A model generated the notes under the pieces. The model saw only the letters and a program-made list of their open reading frames with translations, had not been told where the DNA came from and did no database searches. A stretch of DNA of 64,000 bases from Pseudomonas triticicola (lineage in GTDB: Bacteria; Pseudomonadota; Gammaproteobacteria; Pseudomonadales; Pseudomonadaceae): assembly GCF_019145375.1 (NCBI RefSeq), contig NZ_JAHSTX010000001.1, forward strand, positions 2,827,001 to 2,891,000, in the 5' to 3' direction. Shown one piece after another: positions 57,556 through 64,000 of this stretch. Both the position numbers and the translations under genes were made by a program. Each line of letters starts with the position of its first letter. The first letter of the stretch is position 1.

Positions 57556-57622
57556 TCTTCACGTCTTACCGGCCACCTCGACCGGTCAGTCATAAACCGT
57601 GAAATTCTCTAGGAGATCGACC

Positions 57623-57760
57623 ATGCAAGCACTGGAAAAAGACTTGGATACCGAACTGCAACTGGACGAATGGTTTGAAGCGCCAACCCATGAGGCCGCT
57701 GTGGAAATGATGCAAGCCGACGCGGTGGTTCCGTTCGGCACGGCGATGTGGCCTCTGTAA
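57623..57760 (+). CDS. Putative ribosomal peptide precursor (45 aa)
   Basis: A 45-codon gene with an AGGAG ribosome site 7 bases before the ATG. The N-terminal part is acidic and amphipathic (MQALEKDLDTELQLDEWFEA), the kind of sequence seen in leader peptides; the C-terminal 12 residues are uncharged and hydrophobic with aromatic and Pro residues (VVPFGTAMWPL). No signal peptide, Cys or double-Gly cleavage motif. It is followed by a stable hairpin and the gene for a NicX/M29-like enzyme. Codon use looks coding and the gene has a real upstream region, so a translated peptide is likely; its role as a precursor is inference. Confidence 0.75.
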   Translation: MQALEKDLDTELQLDEWFEAPTHEAAVEMMQADAVVPFGTAMWPL

Positions 57761-57769
57761 GACATCCCG

Positions 57770-57800
57770 GGCAGGCACGGTCCGGCCGGTCGTGCCTGCC
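57770..57800 (+). terminator. Intercistronic hairpin between peptide and enzyme genes
   Basis: GGCAGGCACG / CGTGCCTGCC with an 11-nt loop, starting 10 bp after the peptide stop. No T run follows, so partial termination or mRNA stabilisation is more likely than full termination. It would raise peptide expression above enzyme expression. Confidence 0.6.
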
Positions 57801-57831
57801 GCTTCATTCCCCGGTCAGTCAGGGAGGATTC

Positions 57832-58797
57832 ATGGACAAGCCCCGCGCCATCTCGCATTTCCTTTACTACCTCGAACATCACCCTGCCCTCGCCGGCCTC
57901 GACTCGGCGAAGGTCATGCTTGGCCACACCGCCGATTACGAAGCCCTGACCGGCGCCATTGCCGAACAGGCCGGCGAGCATCCGCGCTTTCAGTTCAGCG
58001 CCCGGCGCCTTGACTTGGAAAGCACCGCAGCGCTGTCCGCGGCGATTGCCGACAGCGATCTGTACATTTTCTTCTACGACTCTTCCACCCTGCCCAACCC
58101 GCGTCCCGATGGCCCGGAGTTCGTCCGCGCACTGCAAGCGGTCATGGCGGAAAACTGGAAGAAGTCGCTGCTTTTCAAGGATTACGGCGACTACTTCTAC
58201 GACACTTTCAGCATCACCCCGCAGCGCATCGCCGGGCTCAACAGTCACCTGATCCAGCGCATGTCCCAGGCGACCACGCTGAGTTTCAAGGACGATCACG
58301 GCTCATGGTTCGAAACACCGATGAGCAGCATCAAGAAGTGGACCGACATCAACGGCGTCGGCAACTTCGACCTCGCCCCCGGCGAAATCGCCACCCACAG
58401 CGAAGCTATCAACGGCCATGTGAAGTTCAAGGGCACCTTCCTCAGCACCATCCCCTTTGCGCGCAAATACGGCGTGCTGGAATCACCGCTGGAGCTGTGG
58501 ATCGAGAACTCGACCATCAGCCGCATCGCCACCGACGTGCCGGGGCTGGAACATGATTTCAACAAGTACCTGGATGCCAACCCGTCGAACCGGCGGATTG
58601 AGGAGTTGGGGATTGGCACCAATGAAGGCGTGAAGGATCTGTATGCGCGCAATGCCGGGTTTGAGGAGCGGCACTGTGGGCTGCATCTCGGATTGGGCGG
58701 TGGTGCCAAGGGCAGCCATCACCTGGATTTGATCTTTTCTGGCGGGGTGTTGGCGCTGGATGACAAACCAGTCTTCGACGGACGATTCGTGTTTTAA
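57832..58797 (+). CDS. NicX/M29-peptidase-like metalloenzyme (321 aa)
   Basis: A 321-aa protein starting MDKPRAISHFLYYLEHHP at an ATG with GGGAGG upstream. The C-terminal third has RRIEELGIGTNEGVKDL (near 255) and CGLHLGLGGGAKGS-HHLDLIF with His285, His297 and Asp299, resembling the E-x-G-x-G-x-N, H-x-G and H-x-D metal motifs of M29 aminopeptidases and 2,5-dihydroxypyridine dioxygenase NicX. The N-terminal 150 residues are not recognised. No nicotinate catabolism genes are nearby; the only partner is the 45-aa peptide gene upstream. Function is unknown: peptide maturation, an aminopeptidase, or a ring-cleaving oxygenase are possibilities. Confidence 0.8.
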   Translation: MDKPRAISHFLYYLEHHPALAGLDSAKVMLGHTADYEALTGAIAEQAGEHPRFQFSARRLDLESTAALSAAIADSDLYIFFYDSSTLPNPRPDGPEFVRALQAVMAENWKKSLLFKDYGDYFYDTFSITPQRIAGLNSHLIQRMSQATTLSFKDDHGSWFETPMSSIKKWTDINGVGNFDLAPGEIATHSEAINGHVKFKGTFLSTIPFARKYGVLESPLELWIENSTISRIATDVPGLEHDFNKYLDANPSNRRIEELGIGTNEGVKDLYARNAGFEERHCGLHLGLGGGAKGSHHLDLIFSGGVLALDDKPVFDGRFVF

Positions 58798-58805
58798 GCG
58801 ACTGA

Positions 58806-58834
58806 CGCCTTCGCGAGCAGGCTCGCTCCCACAG
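58806..58834. repeat. Single REP sequence
   Basis: CGCCTTCGCGAGCAGGCTCG continuing to CTCCCACA is one half of the REPIN type seen at 55155 and 60570, without an inverted partner nearby. It directly follows the NicX-like gene. Confidence 0.8.
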
Positions 58835-58856
58835 GGGAATTATGTAAGCCGCAGAT

Positions 58857-58887
58857 GATCGTTCCCACGCTCCGCGTGGGAACGATC
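58857..58887. repeat. 14-bp inverted repeat (GATCGTTCCCACGC type)
   Basis: GATCGTTCCCACGC, 3 nt, GCGTGGGAACGATC: a perfect stem-loop of a type scattered in Pseudomonas intergenic DNA. No T run follows. Confidence 0.75.
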
Positions 58888-58913
58888 GGTGTCAGCACAG
58901 ACTTTCGTCCAGA

Positions 58914-58948
58914 CAAAAAAAACGCCAACCCTGAGGTTGGCGTTTTTG
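58914..58948. terminator. Bidirectional terminator between the NicX-like gene and rluB
   Basis: AACGCCAACC, 4 nt, GGTTGGCGTT, with A runs before and T runs after on both strands. It serves convergent transcription of the plus-strand enzyme gene and minus-strand rluB. Confidence 0.88.
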
Positions 58949-58987
58949 CTTCAGCTTGTAGCTTGCAGCTAGTAACTCACAGCTGCC

Positions 58988-60208
58988 TTATTCCGGTTTC
59001 TTGCGACCGAAACCCGGGCGCTGACCGGAACCGGCCGGTGCGCCGCGACGCTTGCCCGAGGGCTTGTCGCCGTCGACCAGTTTGATCCCCGGACGCTTCG
59101 GCGCCGGTTTGGCCGGGCGCTTGTTGGTGGTATCGGCTGGACGATCCGCTACCGGCGTACCACGACCGGCTGGTGCACGACCTTCGCCACGCTCAGTGCG
59201 ACCGTTGGCCGGACGCGGTGCGCGCTCGCCGTCACGGGCGACTGGCTTGCGACCTGGACGCTCGCCTTCGATCTGCGGCTCACGGCTCGGGCGCGGCGCG
59301 GTGGGTGCGCCGGCGGCTGGACGCAAGGTACGCACGCGCTCGGTCTTGGCCATCGGCCGCGACGATTTGCGCTGCATGCGTTCGAGCTTGTCCTTGCTCT
59401 TGGCGTTCAGCTGCGGCATCGCCACCGGGGTCAGGCCGACTTCGGCGCTGAGCACGTCGACTTCGTACTGGCTCATTTCGCGCCAGCGGCCCATCGGCAG
59501 GTCGGAGTTGAGGAATACCGGACCGAAACGCACGCGCTTCAGACGGCTGACCACCAGACCCTGCGATTCCCACAGACGACGGACTTCACGGTTGCGCCCT
59601 TCCATGACCACGCAGTGGTACCAGTGGTTGAAACCTTCACCGCCCGGCGCCTGTTGAATGTCGGTGAAACGCGCCGGACCGTCTTCCAGCACCACGCCGG
59701 CCTTCAGACGTTCGATCATCTCGTCGTCGACTTCACCGCGTACACGCACGGCGTACTCGCGGTCCATCTCGTAGGACGGGTGCATCAGACGGTTGGCCAG
59801 TTCACCGTCGGTGGTGAACATCAGCAGACCGGTGGTGTTGATGTCGAGACGGCCGATGTTGATCCAGCGGCCTTCTTTCGGACGCGGCAGCTTGTCGAAC
59901 ACGGTCGGACGGCCTTCCGGGTCGTCACGGGTGCAGATTTCGCCGTCGGGCTTGTTGTACATGATCACGCGACGCACCGATTCGGCGGCCTCTTCGCGCT
60001 TGATCACCTTGCCATCGATGGTAATGGCGTCATGCATGTCGACGCGCAGGCCGAGGGTGGCGTCTTTGCCATTGACCTTGATCCGGCCCTGGCTGATCCA
60101 GGATTCCACGTCACGGCGCGAGCCGACGCCGATACGGGCGAGGACTTTCTGCAGCTTTTCGCCTGCTGGGCCGATTTCCTGGTCGTCTTTCTGATTGATG
60201 TCACTCAT
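58988..60208 (-). CDS. rluB: 23S rRNA pseudouridine synthase RluB
   Basis: A 406-aa RsuA-family enzyme modifying U2605 of 23S rRNA. It has an S4 domain (about 15-75, KLQKVLARIGVGSRRDVESW), a synthase domain with catalytic Asp122 (NIGRLDINTTGLLMF) and the family segment EGRNREVRRLWESQG, then a long basic Arg/Pro/Gly-rich tail (about 265-406), which is typical of Pseudomonas RluB. GGGAGG precedes the ATG at 60208. Confidence 0.95.
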   Translation of the reverse strand: MSDINQKDDQEIGPAGEKLQKVLARIGVGSRRDVESWISQGRIKVNGKDATLGLRVDMHDAITIDGKVIKREEAAESVRRVIMYNKPDGEICTRDDPEGRPTVFDKLPRPKEGRWINIGRLDINTTGLLMFTTDGELANRLMHPSYEMDREYAVRVRGEVDDEMIERLKAGVVLEDGPARFTDIQQAPGGEGFNHWYHCVVMEGRNREVRRLWESQGLVVSRLKRVRFGPVFLNSDLPMGRWREMSQYEVDVLSAEVGLTPVAMPQLNAKSKDKLERMQRKSSRPMAKTERVRTLRPAAGAPTAPRPSREPQIEGERPGRKPVARDGERAPRPANGRTERGEGRAPAGRGTPVADRPADTTNKRPAKPAPKRPGIKLVDGDKPSGKRRGAPAGSGQRPGFGRKKPE

Positions 60209-60350
60209 CTGGGCACCTCCCGGTGTGGTCTGTTCAGGCGGCGCCTGAAGTATTGAAAACTGGGTCCAGGCCGAAGGGATCGGCGAAGGGTCGCGAATCA
60301 TACGCGGATGTGCGCCATCGCGCATCAGAGACTAGCTGATCGATTGCCGG

Positions 60351-60542
60351 TTATTTCTTTTTCCGCCGACCGGCACCACCGAGTTTGATCAGACGCAGCG
60401 CGGCTTCGGCCAGCACCGTGCGTTTGTCGTCCTTGTCGAGCTTCTTCCAGGCCTTGATCTCGCGCTTGCTGCGACCGCAACCGAGGCAGATGTCGTCGGA
60501 GAATTTGCAGAGGCTGATGCAGGGGTCTTTGGTTGAGCTCAT
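60351..60542 (-). CDS. DUF1289 small cysteine protein
   Basis: A 63-aa protein with the family Cys pattern at residues 8, 12, 19 and 22 (CISLCKFSDDICLGCGRS) and a basic end (AGRRKKK). Members are small, probably metal- or Fe-S-binding proteins of unknown role. It lies between scpB and rluB, separated from scpB by a REPIN. Confidence 0.9.
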   Translation of the reverse strand: MSSTKDPCISLCKFSDDICLGCGRSKREIKAWKKLDKDDKRTVLAEAALRLIKLGGAGRRKKK

Positions 60543-60569
60543 CGCAATCTCCAGAACGACATTTCACCC

Positions 60570-60658
60570 TGTGGGAGCGAGCCTGCTCGCGAAGGCGCAG
60601 TGTCATTCAGTATCGATGTATCTGACACACCGCCTTCGCGAGCAGGCTCGCTCCCACA
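60570..60658. repeat. REPIN between the DUF1289 gene and scpB
   Basis: GTGGGAGCGAGCCTGCTCGC and its inverted copy are separated by about 35 bp. Same family as 49868-49956 and 55155-55244. Confidence 0.88.
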
Positions 60659-60686
60659 AGGGTCTACATTGGTTTCTCAATAGGCG

Positions 60687-61652
60687 TCATTCTTCGAACT
60701 CGCGCCGTTCGGCTTCGATTGCCTCAGCCAGCGCGCGGGCTTCGGCTTCTTCTTCGCTGAGTTCCGGTTCCGGCTGTTCGAGGGCGGCGACAACGGCCAG
60801 GAGTTTCTCGCGGGCTTCGGCGACACCGAGAATGTCTTCTTCCGGTTCGGCGTCAGGCGCCGCTTCAAGTTCAACTTCAACTTCAACAACCGGCGCGATG
60901 ATCTCAGGCTCGGGCACCGGCGCTTCTCCATCCGCCGCATCGCGCAGCAAGTCGTCGAAGTCGGTCTTGATCCCCTCTTCCATGCTGTCCAGCTCCAGCA
61001 ACAGGGAATGGAAACTGGTTTCTTCCTTTTCCTCCTCCGGCTCGGCGCTGGCGTCGGCCAGGTCCTGCAGACTCTGCGGCACCGGCGCGTCGTCGAAGTC
61101 GAGCACCGGTTCGGCTTCCATCTCGCGCAGTTCGGCCAGCGGCGGCAGGTCTTCGAGGTTTTTCAGGTTGAAGTGGTCGAGAAACGCCTTGGTCGTGGCG
61201 AACATCGCCGGTTTGCCCGGCACGTCGCGATAGCCGACGACGCGAATCCACTCACGCTCGAGCAAGGTTTTGACGATGTTGCTGTTGACCGCCACGCCAC
61301 GCACGTCTTCGATTTCGCCACGAGTGATCGGCTGGCGATAGGCGATCAGCGCGATAGTCTCCAGCAACGCACGGGAATAGCGCTGCGGGCGTTCTTCCCA
61401 GAGACGGCCGACCCACGGCGAGAACTTCTCGCGGATCTGCAAGCGATAGCCCGACGACACTTCCTTGAGCTCGAAGGCACGGCCCTCGCAGGACTTGCCA
61501 AGCAGGGTCAGGGCTTTCTTGAAGACCGCCGGCTCCGGCCGCTCGCCTTCTTCGAACAGTTCAAACAGGCGCTCAAGGGATTGCGGCTTTCCCGAGGCCA
61601 ACAGAAAGGCTTCAAGCAGGGGCGCCAGCTCGCGGGGTTCAGTCAGGTTCAT
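60687..61652 (-). CDS. scpB: Segregation and condensation protein ScpB
   Basis: A 321-aa kleisin-interacting winged-helix protein of the SMC-ScpAB condensin. The core (1-185) has LLEAFLLASGKPQSLERLFE, YSRALLETIALIAYRQPITR and EIEDVRGVAVNSNIVKTLLE. The C-terminal 130 residues are an acidic, low-complexity tail (VEVEVELEAAPDAEPEEDI), longer than in Firmicutes. It follows scpA by 11 bp. Confidence 0.95.
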   Translation of the reverse strand: MNLTEPRELAPLLEAFLLASGKPQSLERLFELFEEGERPEPAVFKKALTLLGKSCEGRAFELKEVSSGYRLQIREKFSPWVGRLWEERPQRYSRALLETIALIAYRQPITRGEIEDVRGVAVNSNIVKTLLEREWIRVVGYRDVPGKPAMFATTKAFLDHFNLKNLEDLPPLAELREMEAEPVLDFDDAPVPQSLQDLADASAEPEEEKEETSFHSLLLELDSMEEGIKTDFDDLLRDAADGEAPVPEPEIIAPVVEVEVELEAAPDAEPEEDILGVAEAREKLLAVVAALEQPEPELSEEEAEARALAEAIEAERREFEE

Positions 61653-61663
61653 ACAGGGACTCG

Positions 61664-62485
61664 TTATTCGGCTCGGGCTCGCACGTGGATCGCGGCGAAC
61701 GGCTCATTCTGCACCAGCTCGACCAAGGATTCCTTGACCAGTTCAAGGATCGCCATGAAGGTCACCACCACACCCAGGCGACCTTCTTCAGCGGTGAACA
61801 GCTCGACAAACGGCACGAAACCGCCGCCCTTGAGCCGTTCCAGCACATCACTCATGCGCTCGCGGGTGGACAGCGCTTCACGGCTGACCTGGTGGCTTTC
61901 GAACATATCGCCACGGCGCAGGACTTCAGCCATGCACATCAGAATCTCTTCCAGCGCGACGTCGGGCAACAGCTTGCGCGCCCGCGCTTCCGGGGCGTCG
62001 AGCTTGGGCACGATCACATCCCGGCCGACCCGGCTCAGCCCATCGATACCTTCAGCGGCAGCCTTGAAGCGCTCGTATTCCTGCAAGCGGCGGATCAGTT
62101 CAGCGCGCGGGTCGTCTTCTTCATCTTCAACGGTTTCGGCGCGCGGCAGAAGCATGCGCGATTTGATCTCGGCAAGCATCGCCGCCATCACCAGATATTC
62201 GGCGGCCAGCTCCAGACGCACCGATTGCATCAACTCGACGTAGCCCATGTACTGGCGGGTGATTTCCGCCACCGGGATGTCGAGGATATTGATGTTCTGT
62301 TTGCGAATCAGGTACAGCAGCAGGTCGAGCGGGCCTTCGAAGGCCTCAAGAAAGACTTCCAGCGCATCCGGCGGGATGTACAGGTCCAGCGGCATTTCCA
62401 TGACCGCCTGGCCATAGACCATCGCGAACGGCAGTTCCTGCTGGGCGCCGGCCTGGGGATCGACCACGGTTTCCACTGCGGACAT
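61664..62485 (-). CDS. scpA: Segregation and condensation protein ScpA
   Basis: A 273-aa kleisin. FEGPLDLLLYLIRKQNINIL and DIPVAEITRQYMGYVELMQ near residues 48-88 are the N-terminal signature; the ELAAEYLVMAAMLAEIKSRM helix and C-terminal winged helix (FMAILELVKESLVEL) are present. It abuts the YciO-type gene stop and precedes scpB. Confidence 0.95.
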   Translation of the reverse strand: MSAVETVVDPQAGAQQELPFAMVYGQAVMEMPLDLYIPPDALEVFLEAFEGPLDLLLYLIRKQNINILDIPVAEITRQYMGYVELMQSVRLELAAEYLVMAAMLAEIKSRMLLPRAETVEDEEDDPRAELIRRLQEYERFKAAAEGIDGLSRVGRDVIVPKLDAPEARARKLLPDVALEEILMCMAEVLRRGDMFESHQVSREALSTRERMSDVLERLKGGGFVPFVELFTAEEGRLGVVVTFMAILELVKESLVELVQNEPFAAIHVRARAE

Positions 62486-63115
62486 TCAGGCCTCGACCAT
62501 GAACGGCGTCGGATCGCCGCAACCAACGCGGACCACTTCCGGGTCATCGCCGGTCAGGTCAATCACCGTTGAGGCCTTGATACCGCCAAAACCGCCGTCG
62601 ATGATCAGATCGACCTGATGCTCAAGCAACTGGCGCATTTCGTAAGGATCGCTGAGCGGGTCTTCATCGCCGGGCATGATCAGCGTCACGCTCATCAGCG
62701 GCTCGCCGAGTTCGGCCAGCAGCGCCAGCGCGATCGGATGGCTTGGCACGCGCAGGCCGATGGTGCGTTTTTTCGGATGCAGCAACAGGCGCGGCACTTC
62801 GCGGGTGGCGTTGAGAATAAAGGTGTAAGGCCCCGGCAGGTGCGCCTTGAGAATGCGGAAGGTGCCGGTGTCGATCTTGGCGTAATTGCCCAGTTGCGAC
62901 AGGTCGCTGCAGATCAGCGCGAAGTTGTGCTTTTCATCGAGCTGACGCAGCCGTCGCACACGCTCGATGGCAGTCTTGTCGCCGATCTGGCAACCAATGG
63001 CATAGGACGAGTCCGTGGGATAAATCACCACCCCGCCCTTGCGGATGATCTCGACCGCCTGTTTGATCAGGCGCGCTTGCGGGTTTTCCGGATGTATCTG
63101 GAAAAATTGACTCAC
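62486..63115 (-). CDS. YciO/Sua5/YrdC family protein (threonylcarbamoyl-AMP synthase-like)
   Basis: A 209-aa YrdC-domain protein. Start at GTG 63115 gives VSQFFQIHPENPQARLIKQA, the usual YciO beginning; an ATG at 63154 has no ribosome site and would overlap the next gene by 26 bp. GGVVIYPTDSSYAIGCQIGD and KKRTIGLRVPSHP are the nucleotide-binding motifs. YciO proteins are related to TsaC but usually not the main tRNA t6A enzyme, so the exact role is uncertain. Confidence 0.9.
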   Translation of the reverse strand: MSQFFQIHPENPQARLIKQAVEIIRKGGVVIYPTDSSYAIGCQIGDKTAIERVRRLRQLDEKHNFALICSDLSQLGNYAKIDTGTFRILKAHLPGPYTFILNATREVPRLLLHPKKRTIGLRVPSHPIALALLAELGEPLMSVTLIMPGDEDPLSDPYEMRQLLEHQVDLIIDGGFGGIKASTVIDLTGDDPEVVRVGCGDPTPFMVEA

Positions 63116-63128
63116 ATTCTCTACCTGT

Positions 63129-63992
63129 TCAGACGGCGGCAATATCTGTGTCATGTTTGAACCGACACCACAGGGGTGGAAGGTCCTCGGGAACCGGCCG
63201 GTACTGGCCGATCTCGGACCAGCCGCCAGGGCCATGGAAGTCACTGCCGGCGCTGACCAGCAGACCGAACTCACGGGCAAGGATCGCCAGGCTGCCCACC
63301 TGTTCTGCGGGCTGATGGCCATTGACCACCTCGATAGCATGCCCGCCTGCTTGAATATAGTCGGCAATCAGCTTTCGGCGCTTGCTACGGGTGAAATCGT
63401 AGTGCCATGGATGCGCCAGGCTGACCCAGGCTCCGGCGGCGCGCAGGGTGCCGACGGTGTCTTCCAGGGTCGGCCAGTGCAGTTTGACGTCGCCGAGTTT
63501 GCCGGCGCCGAGCCATTTGCGAAATGCCTCGGCGCGATCCTTTACATAACCTTCACGCACCATCCAGTCGGCGAAATGCGGCCGGGCCGGCGCGTTGCCG
63601 CTGTCGCCCAGTTCCTGCTGGATCTGCCGGGCGCCGTCGAGGGCACCGGGCATCCCCTTGAGGGCGAGCTTGCGGCTTATTTCTTCCGACCGCAGCCAGC
63701 GGCCATCGTGCAATTTGGCGATCGCTTCAACCAGCGGCGCAGCGTTGACGTCGAAACCGTAGCCCAATACGTGAATGGTCGCCCCGCCCCAGGTGCAGGA
63801 CAATTCGACGCCGTTGACCAGTTGCATGCCCAACTCGCTGGCGGCAGTACGCGCCTCGGCGAGCCCCTCCAGAGTGTCGTGGTCGGTCAACGCCAGGACT
63901 CGCACGCCGTTTTCGAACGCTCGCGCAACCAGAACCGCAGGCGCCAGGGCGCCGTCGGAGGCCGTGCTGTGGCAGTGCAAATCAACATTCAC
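63129..63992 (-). CDS. PHP-domain phosphoesterase (YciV/RNase AM-like)
   Basis: A 287-aa PHP-family metalloenzyme. The metal motifs are MNVDLHCHSTASDG, LALTDHDTLEGL, VNGVELSCTW and LVSAGSDFHGPGG. The E. coli homologue YciV (RNase AM) is a 5'-3' exonuclease and 3',5'-nucleotide phosphatase that matures rRNA 5' ends. The same neighbours (yciO, scpAB, rluB) are found in many gammaproteobacteria. The ATG is 9 bp from the window end; the upstream context is not visible. Confidence 0.93.
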   Translation of the reverse strand: MNVDLHCHSTASDGALAPAVLVARAFENGVRVLALTDHDTLEGLAEARTAASELGMQLVNGVELSCTWGGATIHVLGYGFDVNAAPLVEAIAKLHDGRWLRSEEISRKLALKGMPGALDGARQIQQELGDSGNAPARPHFADWMVREGYVKDRAEAFRKWLGAGKLGDVKLHWPTLEDTVGTLRAAGAWVSLAHPWHYDFTRSKRRKLIADYIQAGGHAIEVVNGHQPAEQVGSLAILAREFGLLVSAGSDFHGPGGWSEIGQYRPVPEDLPPLWCRFKHDTDIAAV

Positions 63993-64000
63993 GGGGAGTT

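Larger units (their letters stand above)
56731..57622. other. Long non-coding region between divergent genes
   Basis: Nearly 900 bp with no convincing conserved gene. It must hold the permease promoter (minus) and the peptide-gene promoter (plus). Two items stand out: a short minus-strand ORF with an excellent ribosome site (57021-57167) and a strongly AT-rich tract at 57451-57540 with nested inverted repeats. No tRNA or known riboswitch fold was recognised. Confidence 0.6.

Noticed and set aside
57832..58797. Nicotinate degradation enzyme NicX
   Set aside because: Only the C-terminal metal motif is similar, the protein is about 30 residues shorter, and no nic genes are nearby.

Overview
The window is chromosomal DNA of a Pseudomonas, most likely of the P. 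fluorescens group. The evidence is high G+C, the gene order flgFGHIJKL - glycosylation island - fliC-flaG-fliD-fliS-fliT-fleQ-fleS-fleR-fliEFGHI(J), a phhR/phhABC phenylalanine catabolism locus, and REP/REPIN repeats of the types common in that group. Names rest on motif recognition and gene order; no database search was run.

From 1 to 13.7 kb, every gene is on the minus strand and belongs to the flagellar basal body/export operon (fliEFGHIJ, with fliJ cut by the window edge), the FleQ/FleS/FleR regulatory cascade, and the filament genes (fliT, fliS, fliD, flaG, fliC). Promoter sequences fit the flagellar hierarchy: sigma54 (GG-N10-GC) sites before fliE, fleS and flgF, and sigma28/FliA sites before fliC, fliS and an RTX gene.

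From 13.9 to 39.4 kb lies a flagellin glycosylation island, also on the minus strand. It holds a Maf-type glycosyltransferase, a KAS III (FabH-like) enzyme, a complete pseudaminic acid pathway (pseB, pseC, pseF, a pseG-pseH fusion, pseI), a cassette for a CDP-linked 6-deoxyhexose that is probably C-methylated (rfbF, rfbG, an RmlC-like epimerase, a TylC3-like methyltransferase, an NDP-sugar epimerase/reductase, a CmcI-like methyltransferase-fold protein), and two very large multi-domain glycosyltransferases (971 and 1200 aa). Between the two halves sits a 1642-aa RTX calcium-binding protein with six 208-aa repeats. It has its own terminator and a convincing FliA-type promoter, so it looks like a late flagellar gene.

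From 39.5 to 48 kb is the flgFGHIJKL operon (rod, L and P rings, muramidase, hook-filament junction). From 48 to 57 kb: phhR divergent from phhABC with a TyrR-type operator between them, two very small genes, an MFS transporter, arfB and an AroP-family amino acid permease.

From 57.4 to 58.8 kb is the most unusual locus: a 45-aa peptide gene with a strong ribosome binding site, an intercistronic hairpin, and a 321-aa enzyme with a NicX/M29-peptidase-like C-terminal metal signature. An AT-rich leader with nested inverted repeats precedes them. This has the layout of a small ribosomal peptide system and I recognise no named counterpart. The window ends with a conserved housekeeping block on the minus strand: PHP phosphoesterase, YciO-type protein, scpA, scpB, a DUF1289 protein and rluB.
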